Positions 1 to 9,453 of a DNA stretch of 64,000 bases are shown here, one piece after another. Positions within the stretch are counted from its first letter, which is position 1. Every line of letters begins with the position of its first letter. The notes beneath the pieces were generated by a model. The model saw nothing but the letters and a program-made list of their open reading frames with translations. It had not been told where the DNA came from and searched no databases. Source of the stretch: Streptomyces sp. NBC_01197 (GTDB taxonomy: Bacteria > Actinomycetota > Actinomycetes > Streptomycetales > Streptomycetaceae); the NCBI RefSeq assembly GCF_036010505.1, contig NZ_CP108569.1, forward strand, positions 434,001 to 498,000, written 5' to 3'. The position numbers were made by a program, and so were the translations under genes.

Positions 1-1
1 G

Positions 2-1168
2 ACCGACACCATCGCCATCACGGCATCGGGCGTGGTCTACGCGGGGAACGACCGGGGCGAAGTCGTACGTCTGTCGGGCGGCGACACCCAGATCTTCCCG
101 GCACACGAGGCCGGCATCAAACGCCTGGTCTGGAACGAGGCCGCGGGCCTCCTGGTGAGCCTCAGCTACGACCGTACGGTGAAGATCTGGCGCATCACAT
201 CCGACGGCGAACGACCCGTCCCGGTCAGCACAGCGGCCCTGCCGGCGCAGATCTGGCCCCGTTCCTGCGCCTTCCTCGACCAGAGAACACTGGTCTTCGG
301 CACCTTCGGCTCCTCCTACGCCGTCTACCACATCCCACACAACACCTGGGACCTGGAAGGCATCGAGAACACCCCGGCACTGAACGCGGTGACCGTGGCC
401 GACGGCCGTGTGTACACCGTCGGTGACGCCGGTGTCGTCCACATCGACGGCAGACCCGCGGCCGAGACAGGCAGTCTGTGCAACTTCCTGATCGCGGCCG
501 GCGGACGTGTCCTGACCGGCGGGCAGCTGGGCCGGCTGTTCGACGCCGACACCGGCTCGGTTCTGCTGGAGCACCGCTCGCCGCTGAACTGCGCGGCCGC
601 CTTCGAGAGAAACGGAGTCCCCCACGTCATCGTCGGTGCCTACACCGGCGAAGGTCTGGTACTGCGGATCGACGACAACGCCGTACGGCACATCGCGACG
701 CTGCCCCTGCACGCCAACGCCGTCAAAGGTCTCGCCGTGGGCAACGGAACGATCTTTGCCGTCTGCGCGGACACCTCCGCCTCCTGGTTCCGCACCGGCT
801 CACTCACCGAATCCGGCCGCCGCGAAGGGGCACACGCGCGGATCGCCAACGGCTGCGCCCCACTGTCCGACGGGCGGTTCGCCAGCGTCAGCCGCGACCT
901 GATGCTGCACCTGTGGGAGGGCACCACGGACACGGCCGTTCCCACCCCGCACGACCACTCGGTCAAATGCGTGGCCGCCTCCGCCGACGGGCGGCGGATC
1001 GCCACCGGCTCCTACTTCGGCACCCTCGCCGTCCACGACACGGAGACCGGCGACTGGCACGTCACCCGCCCCACCACCGCCGGGATCTCCAGCCTCTGCT
1101 ACGACGCCGCGTCCGACCGCTTCTTGGCCACTTCCTACGACGGCGCGGTCCACGAACTCGCTCGATGA
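2..1168 (+). CDS. WD40 beta-propeller protein, 5' end outside window
   Basis: The frame is open to the left edge, so the N-terminus is missing; at least 388 residues are visible. WD40-like blades are recognisable from signatures such as DRTVKIW (about 163-190) and DLMLHLW (about 895-918), spaced through a beta-strand-rich sequence. This suggests a propeller used as a scaffold or sensor; many actinobacterial WD40 proteins carry an N-terminal kinase, protease or NTPase module, which cannot be seen here. The stop overlaps the region just upstream of the next gene (ATGA at 1165-1168), so the two are likely translationally linked. Function is inferred from fold only. Confidence 0.8.
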   Translation, partial: TDTIAITASGVVYAGNDRGEVVRLSGGDTQIFPAHEAGIKRLVWNEAAGLLVSLSYDRTVKIWRITSDGERPVPVSTAALPAQIWPRSCAFLDQRTLVFGTFGSSYAVYHIPHNTWDLEGIENTPALNAVTVADGRVYTVGDAGVVHIDGRPAAETGSLCNFLIAAGGRVLTGGQLGRLFDADTGSVLLEHRSPLNCAAAFERNGVPHVIVGAYTGEGLVLRIDDNAVRHIATLPLHANAVKGLAVGNGTIFAVCADTSASWFRTGSLTESGRREGAHARIANGCAPLSDGRFASVSRDLMLHLWEGTTDTAVPTPHDHSVKCVAASADGRRIATGSYFGTLAVHDTETGDWHVTRPTTAGISSLCYDAASDRFLATSYDGAVHELAR

Positions 1169-1179
1169 CGGGGAACGCG

Positions 1180-2166
1180 ATGACACAGACCTCCTGCGGC
1201 AACCCCAACGCGCTCGAAGACCGCCAGGCCATGGGGCTGGGAAAGACCTACAGCGACCGCATCGACCCGCGCGGGCTCAACCGCCAGTGCCGTAGCCTCA
1301 CCAGCGTCGACCCCACCGCCCTGGCGCAGCTCGCCGAAGACATCGCTGTCGACGCCGGGACCCGGCTGGCAGCCGGATACCTGCTCGCCCTGCACGGCGA
1401 CCCCCGGATCGATGTGGACAGCCCTGTCATGCTCGACGTCCCGGCGGGCCGGGTGAAGCTGGGTCTGCCGCCCGCACGGGTGGACTCGGTGGCCGCGGCC
1501 TGGCGGCATGTCGGCGTGGAACGGGACTGGATCGCCAAGGAGGCACCCCAGTACACGGCGGACATCGGCGCCTTCCGTATCGCCCGCTACCCCGTCACCA
1601 ACAGCGAGTACCGCACGTTCCTGCTGGATACTCACGTCCGCTGGCTGCCCAGCTCCTGGCAGTTCGGTATCCATCCCGTCCACCTGGCCAACCACCCGGT
1701 GTGGACGGTCCCGCCGCAGGCCGCCGACGCCTACGCCTCCTGGCTCTCCCGTCGCACCGGGCGCCGGTTCCGGCTGCCGACCGAGGCCGAGTGGGAGTAC
1801 GCCGCCAGCGGCGGTGACGGCCGCGAGTACCCATGGGGCGACCACCTCGCCACTCATGTCGCCAACACCGTGGAGACCGGCCCGCTCAACACCACCCCGG
1901 TGGGAATCCACCCCGCCGGACGCAGCCCTTTCGGCGCCGACGACATGGGCGGCAACGTCGAGGAGTACGTCAGTGACGACTACCACCCGTATCCCGGCGG
2001 CAAGACGGTCTCCGACGACCTGCTGGCCGACGGACGCCGCTACCGCGTCGCGCGGGGCGGCAGCTTCACCAGGTACGCCGACCTCTCCCGCTGCCGCCGA
2101 CGGCACGGCTGGTACGCCAAGCCCGTGTACGCCATGGGCTTCCGCCTCGCCGAGGGCCCGGCCTGA
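1180..2166 (+). CDS. FGE/SUMF1-type domain protein
   Basis: A 328-residue protein of the formylglycine-generating-enzyme (sulfatase-modifying factor) superfamily. Hallmarks are RLPTEAEWEYAA (about residue 198), a GNVEEY motif (about 257), VARGGSF and the C-terminal GFRLAEG. The first roughly 80 residues are not part of the FGE fold. The C-terminal region has a single cysteine (SRCRRR) rather than the cysteine pair of catalytic FGE, so true sulfatase activation is doubtful; it may be a binding module or a different oxidase. ATG 1180 has GGGGA just upstream; ATG 1165 is an alternative start that overlaps the stop of the preceding WD40 gene. A metallopeptidase gene follows 48 bp downstream. Confidence 0.87.
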   Translation: MTQTSCGNPNALEDRQAMGLGKTYSDRIDPRGLNRQCRSLTSVDPTALAQLAEDIAVDAGTRLAAGYLLALHGDPRIDVDSPVMLDVPAGRVKLGLPPARVDSVAAAWRHVGVERDWIAKEAPQYTADIGAFRIARYPVTNSEYRTFLLDTHVRWLPSSWQFGIHPVHLANHPVWTVPPQAADAYASWLSRRTGRRFRLPTEAEWEYAASGGDGREYPWGDHLATHVANTVETGPLNTTPVGIHPAGRSPFGADDMGGNVEEYVSDDYHPYPGGKTVSDDLLADGRRYRVARGGSFTRYADLSRCRRRHGWYAKPVYAMGFRLAEGPA

Positions 2167-2214
2167 GCCCGACTCCTCTTTTCACGATCACCACGATGCC
2201 GACAGGAGCACACT

Positions 2215-3279
2215 GTGGCCGAAGAACTGGACGACATCACCGTCGGTACCATCGGAACGACCGAAGTCATCGCTGCCGCACGGGCCTCTGGACGACAACT
2301 GCTCGGCAGGACGGATGACTTCGTCGCCAACCTCAGCGACTTCGACCGCCGTGCACGCGTCTGCCTCGCCCGCCCCGAGACCCCGGTCGGCACTCCCGTC
2401 TACCTCGACTACGTCACCTCTCAGGTGATGGCATGGAACCGGCAGGAGACCGACGTACTCGCCGAGCTGACCCGCGATCTGGACGTCCGCCTGACCGGCC
2501 GGTGGCCGGATCTGCTGCCACCAGTGGTGTATCTGGTCAAGACCACCGGTCAGGAAGAGGGCCGCGCGGCCTACACGCGCCACACCGACACCGTGGTACT
2601 CCCCGCCGCCAAAATCGTCCCCGCCCTGGGCCCCACCCCTGGCGCGGACCCCCTCTTCCCGCACAGCAGCACCACCGGCCTGCGCGACATCCTCCTGCAT
2701 GAGCTCTTCCACATCATCAGCAAGAACAAGCCGCGACTACGGCGGGCCCTGTACGACCTGATCGGTTACACGCAGCTCGACACCGCCGTCCAACTCCCCG
2801 ACGTGGCCTGGCCCTCCCCCACTTCCCGCACCACACTCCCTTCGCTCAGAATCACCAACCCGGACACCCCCGATCTCGACGTGTACATCCCGCTCCACGT
2901 CCCACCGGCCCCCGGTACGGGAGAAGAGCCGGTGGAACGCCCGCTGATGCCGCTGCTCACGGCCAACGGCCCGTACGAGGGGGGCAGTTTCTTCCCGTAC
3001 ATCACCTGGTACTTCATGGCACTGAAGCAGGAAGGCACCAGCTGGGCAGCGGACATGGGACCCGACGGCCGTCCGCTGACGTACGTCATGACGCAGGGCA
3101 GCGACCTGTGGGAGGACTACCTGGATCAAGTCGGCAGGAACGCCGAGGGCGAGCTGTTCCACCCTGACGAAGTGATCGCCCAGAACTTCGTCCACGCCAC
3201 TCTGCTGCCCTCCACGAGGCTGCTGTCGCAGGTGGACCGGATCCTCGGCAACGCCTCCTGCGGAGTGCTCCACCCTTGA
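2215..3279 (+). CDS. HExxH putative zinc metallopeptidase
   Basis: A 354-residue protein starting at GTG 2215 with AGGAG about 10 bases upstream. The only strong motif is HELFH at residues 162-166, preceded by a hydrophobic helix (DILL), the pattern of a gluzincin/metzincin zinc site. A third zinc ligand could not be assigned. There is no signal peptide, so the protein is probably cytoplasmic. It closes a same-strand cassette with the WD40 and FGE-like genes and converges on the UbiD gene with a 22-bp gap. I do not recognise the family; peptidase function is inferred from the motif alone. Confidence 0.7.
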   Translation: MAEELDDITVGTIGTTEVIAAARASGRQLLGRTDDFVANLSDFDRRARVCLARPETPVGTPVYLDYVTSQVMAWNRQETDVLAELTRDLDVRLTGRWPDLLPPVVYLVKTTGQEEGRAAYTRHTDTVVLPAAKIVPALGPTPGADPLFPHSSTTGLRDILLHELFHIISKNKPRLRRALYDLIGYTQLDTAVQLPDVAWPSPTSRTTLPSLRITNPDTPDLDVYIPLHVPPAPGTGEEPVERPLMPLLTANGPYEGGSFFPYITWYFMALKQEGTSWAADMGPDGRPLTYVMTQGSDLWEDYLDQVGRNAEGELFHPDEVIAQNFVHATLLPSTRLLSQVDRILGNASCGVLHP

Positions 3280-3301
3280 ACCCGCCCTCCCGGGCGCCCC
3301 G

Positions 3302-4825
3302 TCAGCTCAGCGTGGGACCGCCCGTGGGACCGCCCGGAGGGAAGCCGTATCCGGCCCAGTTCGCTGCGACCCGTTCTTGCAGATCGTCCGGGAACGAGTG
3401 CCGGAAGGACGCGGTGATGCCCCGGGTGCGTCCTTCGAACTGCTCCGGCAGCAGACAGCTCATGACGGACTTGCCGCCCCGTCCTGTGCGTACCTCGTCC
3501 GGTGTCAGGTACGGAACCATGGGGATGCCGGGAGCGTCGGGGTAGACGTACTCACCGGTGCCCGGGTGGTACCGGGTGGCCAGGGCCCACACCAGCTGGT
3601 TGATGTCGGTGATGTCGATGTCGTTCGCCACCAGAAGGACCTTGGGCACCAGCCACCCGGTGTGTGAGCCGAACAGGACGTCAGCCACCGCGTCGGCCAG
3701 TTCCCGTTCGCTCAGCCCCGTCCGTGCCAGCCGCTGTATGTCGATGGACAAGGCGATCCAGCACGTCGCAGCCTCGTAGGAGCACCAGGCCATGTCCACG
3801 GGCAAGCCGCTGGAGCGCAGCAGGTCCATGCTGGCCGCGGAGATCATGGTGCCCCAGATGGTGTGGTTCTCCTCCGGGGGGAGGCCCGCCACACAGACGG
3901 GGAGGATGGGGTCGTCGCGGTGGGTCACCGCCTCGACGTGGAAGACGGGTTGCGGCTTGCTTTCGGCGAACGAGTAACCGTGATACTCGCCCATCGGTCC
4001 TTCGGGGGCTGTCTCATCGGGGCTGATGTATCCCTCAAGCACGATCTCCGCGTTGGCCGGGACGTACAGGTCGTGCAGCTCGGTTCGGACCACCTCTACG
4101 GGGCTGCCGGTCAGCGCCCCGACGTAGCCGTCCTCGTTCACTCCGGCGGGCAGCGGCATACCCGCAGCGGCCAGCGCTGCCGGCGGGGCCCCCAGCACCA
4201 TCGCCCAGGGTGTCGGCAGGCCCCGCTCGCGCCACATGGCGTGGATCATGCCGAGGTGCTGCTGCGGCATGGCCGGGCCGACGAGTGTGTTGCGGCCGTT
4301 GAGCATGGTGCGGCTGACCGACCAGCTGGTCCACCGACCGTCGGGGGAACGCACCACATGGAAGCCGTAGGTCCCGAAGTACCGGCCGCCGTCCTCCTGG
4401 TGCAGCAACGGCACCGGGAACCGCGCCAGGTCGACGTCATCGCCCGTCAGCACGTTCTCCTTGCACGGTCCGGTTTCCACCGTCCTCGGGGCGACGGGGT
4501 CCGAGTGCATCGCGGAGATGAGCCGTTCCAGCAGTTGGCCCGGCACGGTCTCGCGGGCCAGTCCGAAGTGCGCGGCGAGCCGGCCGTACTTCCCCTCGCC
4601 TGTGCCGCTCAGGCCGGCGGGCGCTCCGAGAATCCGGCATCCCGCCTTGCCTTCGGTCAGGTTGCTGAACAGCGGGGCGGGGCCCCTCGTCTCGTAGACG
4701 CGCCGCGTGATGGCTCCGACCTCAAGCGTGGGGCTGACCGGCTCGCGGATGTCGACCGCGTCGCCGACGTCGAGTGAACCCTCCACGAAGTCACGGAAGT
4801 TGAGCGCGCTGCCGCGTTGTGTCAT
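3302..4825 (-). CDS. UbiD family decarboxylase
   Basis: A 507-residue UbiD-type (prenylated-FMN dependent) decarboxylase. The family signature is visible in the GPMGEYHGYSFAE segment, followed by a VEAVTHRDDPILP stretch, which in the family lies around the prFMN/E-R-E catalytic network. The length fits UbiD/Fdc/hydroxyarylate decarboxylases. The substrate is probably an aromatic or alpha,beta-unsaturated acid. No UbiX prenyltransferase lies beside it, so the cofactor must come from elsewhere. It is divergent from a MarR regulator across 194 bp that holds a palindrome, so induction by its aromatic substrate is likely. Confidence 0.9.
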   Translation of the reverse strand: MTQRGSALNFRDFVEGSLDVGDAVDIREPVSPTLEVGAITRRVYETRGPAPLFSNLTEGKAGCRILGAPAGLSGTGEGKYGRLAAHFGLARETVPGQLLERLISAMHSDPVAPRTVETGPCKENVLTGDDVDLARFPVPLLHQEDGGRYFGTYGFHVVRSPDGRWTSWSVSRTMLNGRNTLVGPAMPQQHLGMIHAMWRERGLPTPWAMVLGAPPAALAAAGMPLPAGVNEDGYVGALTGSPVEVVRTELHDLYVPANAEIVLEGYISPDETAPEGPMGEYHGYSFAESKPQPVFHVEAVTHRDDPILPVCVAGLPPEENHTIWGTMISAASMDLLRSSGLPVDMAWCSYEAATCWIALSIDIQRLARTGLSERELADAVADVLFGSHTGWLVPKVLLVANDIDITDINQLVWALATRYHPGTGEYVYPDAPGIPMVPYLTPDEVRTGRGGKSVMSCLLPEQFEGRTRGITASFRHSFPDDLQERVAANWAGYGFPPGGPTGGPTLS

Positions 4826-4920
4826 AACAGAAAACCTTTCTTGCTCGGGCAGTCGTCTTCATGCCCTCGGCATAAGGCGGATACCGGCGGCGTCGCGCAC
4901 CGTTGCCGTACACCGTCGTC

Positions 4921-4980
4921 GCACACGGTTATGGCGTGTGCGTCCTGGTTTCGTTCCACGGTATAGTACGTGTGCGTCCT
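4921..4980. promoter_or_regulatory. Candidate MarR operator and promoter between ubiD and marR
   Basis: GCACAC (4921-4926) and GTGTGC (4936-4941) form an inverted repeat with a 9-bp spacer. The 12-mer CGTGTGCGTCCT occurs twice, at 4935-4946 and 4969-4980. A TATAGT -10-like hexamer lies at 4962-4967, between the two copies. The position in a divergent promoter region beside a MarR gene suggests autoregulation and control of ubiD; this is inference. Confidence 0.5.
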
Positions 4981-5019
4981 AATCAACTCGACGGAAATTC
5001 GACGGAACGGCGGCGGGAC

Positions 5020-5466
5020 ATGTCATCGCAGGACCAGAACCCCGGCCACCTGCTCAGTGCGATCGGCGGCATCGGCCCCCTGGCCCGCCAGCTGAACCAG
5101 GTGCACACCCGTCTCTGGTACGAGCAGGTCCACCGGGACCTGACCGGGCCGCAGTTCACTGTGCTGAGCCTGTTGCACGCCCACGGGGCGATGGATCAGG
5201 GCAGGCTCGGGGCGCTGGCCAACCTCGACAAGTCGACCGTGGCACCACTTCTGGACCGCCTGCTGCGGCGGGGTCTGGTGGACATCGCCAAGGACGACAG
5301 CGACAGGCGGAGAAAGCTGGTGAGCATTACCGAAAGCGGCCGGGAACTGGCCACCTCCCTCGCCCCCGCCGTGGTCTCGGTGAACGAGCAGATGCTGGCG
5401 CACTTCTCCCCGCAGGAGCGGGACCAGTTCCTCGCCCTGCTGCGGCGTGCGGTCCAGGGGCCTTAG
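5020..5466 (+). CDS. MarR family transcriptional regulator
   Basis: A 148-residue winged-helix regulator. The recognition helix is in DKSTVAPLLDRLLRRG (from about residue 70) and the wing in DDSDRRRKLVSIT, both typical of MarR. The frame extends upstream to 4903, but ATG 5020 (MSSQDQN), with CGGCGGGA just before it, gives the normal family length and leaves the palindromes untranslated. It is divergent from the UbiD decarboxylase and probably represses it until an aromatic ligand binds. The ligand is not predictable from sequence. Confidence 0.9.
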   Translation: MSSQDQNPGHLLSAIGGIGPLARQLNQVHTRLWYEQVHRDLTGPQFTVLSLLHAHGAMDQGRLGALANLDKSTVAPLLDRLLRRGLVDIAKDDSDRRRKLVSITESGRELATSLAPAVVSVNEQMLAHFSPQERDQFLALLRRAVQGP

Positions 5467-5471
5467 CGGTA

Positions 5472-5488
5472 GGTGCCAGGCAGGCACC
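5472..5488. terminator. Short hairpin after marR
   Basis: GGTGCC at 5472-5477 pairs with GGCACC at 5483-5488 over a 5-nt loop, six bases past the marR stop. The stem is short and there is no T-tract, so termination is only a possibility. Confidence 0.3.
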
Positions 5489-5565
5489 CCTGGGCCCGAT
5501 GGGCGCGCGCGGGCCCACCGGGTGGGACCGCGCCGGCCATTGAACCCGCCCGCCCTCTCCGGGGC

Positions 5566-6399
5566 TCAGAGGATTTCCAGCGGCTCCTTCCCCGCAGGGG
5601 GAGGGAAAGCGGCGTCCAGAGTCCGGAGGTCGTCGTCGGTGAGGCACAGATCGAGGGCCGCCCGGTTCTCCTCCACATGGGCGACGGAGGACGCCTTGGG
5701 GATGGCGATGACGTCCTCGTGCCGCAGCACCCAGGAGAGCGCCACCTGAGCCGGGGTCCTGCCGTGGGCCGCGGCCACCGCGCGCAGCGCGTCGTGTCCC
5801 AGCAACCGGCCCTGCTCGACCGGTGAGTACGCCATGACCGGGACCGCCAGGTCCCTGCACCGAGGAAGGAGAGCGTGCTCGGGGCCGCGCCGGGTGAGGT
5901 TGTAGAGCACCTGGTCCGTCTGGGGGATCGCCCCTTCGGGCAGGTCCGCCAGGTCGTCGACGTCGAGGTTGCTGACCCCCCAGGAACCGATGCTGCCGTC
6001 CGCCACCAGTGCTTCGAAAGCCTCGACCGTCTCGGCGAGCGCAACGCCCCCGCGCCAGTGCAGCAGGTAGAGGTCGATCCGGTCGGTACCCAGGCGGCGC
6101 AGGCTCGCACGGCAGGCGTCGACCGTGCCGCGGGAGTCGGCGTTCGACGGCAGCACCTTGCTCACCAGGAAGACCTCGTCCCGCCGGCCGCGGATCGCCT
6201 CCCCGACGAGCTCTTCAGCGGCGCCGCTTCCGTACATCTCCGCCGTGTCGATCAGCGTCATCCCCAGATCGATGCCCCGCCGCAGCGCGGCGAGTTCGCG
6301 GGGGCGCCGTCCGCGGTCGTCCCCCATGTACCAGGTGCCCTGCCCCAGAGCGGGCACCGCGGCCCCGGAGGGAAGTGTCACTGTCCGCATCGCTGTCAT
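5566..6399 (-). CDS. Aldo/keto reductase
   Basis: A 277-residue NADPH-dependent aldo/keto reductase with a (beta/alpha)8 fold. The catalytic tetrad is complete: D51 and Y56 (DTAEMYGSG), K81 (VSKVLP) and H114 (LLHWRGG). A C-terminal IPKASS segment fits the NADP phosphate-binding region. Length is typical of bacterial AKR5-like enzymes. It sits alone between the MarR gene and the carboxyltransferase gene, 153 bp downstream of the latter on the same strand. The substrate, a carbonyl or sugar aldehyde, is unknown. Confidence 0.93.
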   Translation of the reverse strand: MTAMRTVTLPSGAAVPALGQGTWYMGDDRGRRPRELAALRRGIDLGMTLIDTAEMYGSGAAEELVGEAIRGRRDEVFLVSKVLPSNADSRGTVDACRASLRRLGTDRIDLYLLHWRGGVALAETVEAFEALVADGSIGSWGVSNLDVDDLADLPEGAIPQTDQVLYNLTRRGPEHALLPRCRDLAVPVMAYSPVEQGRLLGHDALRAVAAAHGRTPAQVALSWVLRHEDVIAIPKASSVAHVEENRAALDLCLTDDDLRTLDAAFPPPAGKEPLEIL

Positions 6400-6552
6400 C
6401 GCGTATCTCTCTCCCGTGGTGCGCGCGCCTCACCACCTGGCCCCGTACCAGGACGTACGAGTGCCGAGGAGGCTTGATCCAGGATCGCAGGCCGCCGGAC
6501 GGCAGGCCCGTCGGCCCTGATCAGCAGCCCGCCCAGGGGGCCCTCGCCGGCA

Positions 6553-7908
6553 TCACGAAGGGGGCAGGACGCTCACCACCCCGCGTGCGATGCCCAGCTC
6601 CACCAGATCGTGGGGGCGCAGGCGCAGCTGGTCCGCGGTCTCCCCGTCCCGGCCCGGGTCGCGCTTGAGGATGGCGGCGGCCGCCTCCGGCGCGATGACC
6701 GAGAAGTAACTGTCCGGTGTGGCCCAGGTGTTGCCCGGGGCCGCCAGCGCGAGCGCACCGCCGGAGCCGCCCTCGCCGATGAGGAGCGCAGTGAGTGGTA
6801 CGCGGGCGGTCGCCATGGCCAGGAAGAGGCCGGCGATGGCCGGGCCCGCGCCGGATCGCTCCGCTTCGGCGTCATTGGCGGCGCCGGGCGTGTCGATGAG
6901 GGTGAGTACCGGGATGCCGAGGGCGTCGGCGAGAGAGACCAGCCGGGTCGCGGTGCGGTATCCGGCGGGACGCGTCGCGGTGCCGCACTGCGCGACGTAC
7001 GCGACGGTCAGCCCCCGATGGCTCCCGAAGCCGCAGCGAATGCCGGGGTCGGTGGCACCGCAGCGGTCTCCGCTGATCTCCCGGATACGGCCGCCGAAGC
7101 AGGCGGCGAGGTATGCGGCGGCACGTGGGCGCTCCGGGGAGCGGGCCAGCGCGACCGCCTCCTGGCCGGAGGTGGCGCGGGCCGGTCCCCCGACGAGTGT
7201 GCCGGGAGGTTCGAACGCCCCGGCGCCCCGTGGCCCGGACAGCAGCGACAGCCAGTCGGCCAGGGCCGCGCGCAGTTCCTCGGGGCGCACCAGCGCGTCG
7301 ATCTGCCCGGCGGCGAACTGCCCCTCGGCGGTGTACGCGGCCGGTTCCGCGCCCGGCGGTCGCACCCGTGATCCGGCGAAGGCCACCTGTGCGCCGGACA
7401 GCGCGAGCACGACGTCCGCCCCCGCGCCGAGGGTGGCCCAGCCGCCGCCCGTCGTGGGGTCACGCGCGACCGCGATCTGCGGGGTGCCCGTGGCTCGCAG
7501 CAGAGCGGACTGGCGTGTCACGCGCTGTAGTTGGGTCAGTGCGCGCATCCCCTCCTGCATCCGGCTGCCGCCCGTGGCGATCAGCGAGACGAGTGGGGTG
7601 CGCCGTTCCCGGGCCAGCGTGAAGGCGGCTTCCAGGAGGTCACCCGTTGGCTCCCCGAGCGAGCCGCCGAGGAAGCCGAACTCGAAGGAGATGAGAACGG
7701 CCTCCTTGCCACCGATCGAAGCGGTCCCGCAGACGACGGACTCGCGCTCACCGGTCCGCGCCGCTGCCCTCGTGGTCATCTCGTCGTACCCCGGCCAGCC
7801 GAGCGGACCGTCGGGTTCCGTGGCGCGGGGCGGTTGCCCCAGCTCGGTGAAGGAACCCGGGTCCGCTACGGCGCCGATCGCCTCGCGGGCCGTCCACAGG
7901 TCAGCCAT
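6553..7908 (-). CDS. Fused carboxyltransferase (AccD/AccA-like) subunit
   Basis: A 451-residue protein with two crotonase-fold halves: an AccD/beta-type half (about 1-220; GGSRMQEG at 113-120, PTTGG at 151-155) and an AccA/alpha-type half (DTPGAANDAEAERSG, GEGGSGGALALA). The AccD zinc ribbon is missing and no biotin carrier or biotin carboxylase gene lies nearby. The ATG overlaps the 3' end of the acyl-CoA synthetase gene by 8 bp (7901-7908), so the two are translationally coupled. Given a malonyl-CoA synthetase partner, it may act on malonyl-CoA, as a transcarboxylase or a biotin-independent decarboxylase. The reaction is inferred, the fold is clear. Confidence 0.82.
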   Translation of the reverse strand: MADLWTAREAIGAVADPGSFTELGQPPRATEPDGPLGWPGYDEMTTRAAARTGERESVVCGTASIGGKEAVLISFEFGFLGGSLGEPTGDLLEAAFTLARERRTPLVSLIATGGSRMQEGMRALTQLQRVTRQSALLRATGTPQIAVARDPTTGGGWATLGAGADVVLALSGAQVAFAGSRVRPPGAEPAAYTAEGQFAAGQIDALVRPEELRAALADWLSLLSGPRGAGAFEPPGTLVGGPARATSGQEAVALARSPERPRAAAYLAACFGGRIREISGDRCGATDPGIRCGFGSHRGLTVAYVAQCGTATRPAGYRTATRLVSLADALGIPVLTLIDTPGAANDAEAERSGAGPAIAGLFLAMATARVPLTALLIGEGGSGGALALAAPGNTWATPDSYFSVIAPEAAAAILKRDPGRDGETADQLRLRPHDLVELGIARGVVSVLPPS

Positions 7909-9343
7909 GCAGCGCCCGCTTCATGATCTTGCCCATGTCGTTGCGCGGCAGCTCGTCGAGCAGCCGCACCTCGCGGGGCCGCTTGTGCGGGGCCAGCTGC
8001 CGCGCCACATGCCCGGCCAACTCCTCGACGGAGGGCGGGCGTTGCGTGTTCGAAGGGACGATCCAGGCGACAATGCGCTCGCCCAGGTCCGGGTCGGGCT
8101 CGCCGGTGACCGCCGCCTCGCGTACCGCGGGATGATCCAGTAGGGCGTTCTCGATCTCGCCCGCACCGATCTTGTAGCCGCCGCTCTTGATGAGGTCGGT
8201 GGCCTTCCGGCCGACGATGCGGACCGCACCGTCCGGATCGCGGGTCGCCATGTCGCCGGTACGGAACCACGGGCCGTCGAATGCCGCGGCGGTCGCGTCC
8301 GGGCGGTTCAGATACTCGGTGAACAGGTTCTGGCCGCACACCTGGATCTCGCCGACGCTCTCACTGTCGTGCGCCGTGATCTCCTCCCCCGTCTCCTCGA
8401 CCAGCCGCACCCTCACCCCGGCCAGCGGCACGCCGACCGTGCCGGGCCGGGGTTCGCCGTCGACGCGGACGCTCGTGTTCATCAGGGTCTCGGTCATGCC
8501 GTACCGCTCGATGACCCGCCGCCCCGTCGCGGACGCGATGCGCTCGTGGTCGTACACGGGGAGCGCGGCCGACCCCGACACCAGCAGACGGGCGCCGGAC
8601 AGGGCCGCGGCCAGCGCCTGATCGCCGGAGAGCGCCTCGGCGATGCGGTGGTACATGGTGGGGACACCGAAGAACATCGTGCCGTGGGCGGCCAGTTCGC
8701 GGGCGACCGCGGCCGTCTCGAAGCGGCCGAGGTGGTGCACGGCGCCGCCCCGGCGCAGCGGGCCGAGGATGCCCAGGATCAGTCCGTGGACATGGAAGAG
8801 AGGAAGGGAGTGGACGAGTACGTCGTCGCCGGTCCACTCCCAGGCGTCGGCCAGCGCGTCCAGGGTTGCGGTGATCGCCCGTCGCGGCAGGACGACGCCC
8901 TTGGGCGGCCCGGTGGTACCGGAGGTGTAGACGATCAGCGCCGGCGCCTCGGCCGGCGGCTCTTCGGGGAGCGGACGGGCCCCGGAGGTCGCCCGCACGT
9001 CGATGTCCACGCGGTCCAGCTCGGCGAGTACCGGCGACAGTTCGTCGCCGGGTGCCGCCAGGACCAGTGACGGTGTGCTGTCGGACAGGATGTGCGTCAG
9101 CTCGCGCTCGCCGGTCCGCGGGTTGAGCGGTACGGCGGGCACCCCGGCAAGCAGCGCGGCGACCACACCCACGGCGGTCTCCAGGGTGGGTGTGGCCCAG
9201 ACGGCGACGCGGCCGGCCCCGGCGAGCAGAGCCGCCGACGCTCCTGCCGCGGCGACCAGTTCGGCATGGCTGAGCGAGCGGTCCCCGAAGGTCAGCGCGG
9301 GGCGGGCCGAGCCCGCGGCCAGGGCCGGGAAGAGAGGGGGCAT
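7901..9343 (-). CDS. matB: MatB-type malonyl-CoA synthetase (acyl-CoA synthetase)
   Basis: A 480-residue ANL-superfamily adenylate-forming enzyme. The phosphate-binding loop is YTSGTTGPPKG (139-149). RYGMTET and the C-terminal GRKATDLIKSGGYKIG motif (hinge and A10 lysine region) are present. It is shorter than long-chain fatty acid ligases and resembles Streptomyces MatB, which activates malonate and methylmalonate with ATP and CoA. ATG 9343 is chosen over upstream GTG/ATG codons because AAGGAG lies 8 bases before it. It overlaps the carboxyltransferase gene and follows a solute symporter gene. MatB identity is by resemblance; another short-chain acid is possible. Confidence 0.78.
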   Translation of the reverse strand: MPPLFPALAAGSARPALTFGDRSLSHAELVAAAGASAALLAGAGRVAVWATPTLETAVGVVAALLAGVPAVPLNPRTGERELTHILSDSTPSLVLAAPGDELSPVLAELDRVDIDVRATSGARPLPEEPPAEAPALIVYTSGTTGPPKGVVLPRRAITATLDALADAWEWTGDDVLVHSLPLFHVHGLILGILGPLRRGGAVHHLGRFETAAVARELAAHGTMFFGVPTMYHRIAEALSGDQALAAALSGARLLVSGSAALPVYDHERIASATGRRVIERYGMTETLMNTSVRVDGEPRPGTVGVPLAGVRVRLVEETGEEITAHDSESVGEIQVCGQNLFTEYLNRPDATAAAFDGPWFRTGDMATRDPDGAVRIVGRKATDLIKSGGYKIGAGEIENALLDHPAVREAAVTGEPDPDLGERIVAWIVPSNTQRPPSVEELAGHVARQLAPHKRPREVRLLDELPRNDMGKIMKRALHG

Positions 9344-9453
9344 ACGTCGAACTCCTTGGACAGAGCGGGGCGGAATGGAGGCTGGTGGTAACACTGGACA
9401 GGATGAGGGGGCTGGATGTTCCCGGGTCCGGGCCGCTGCCGGTTCTCCTCCTC

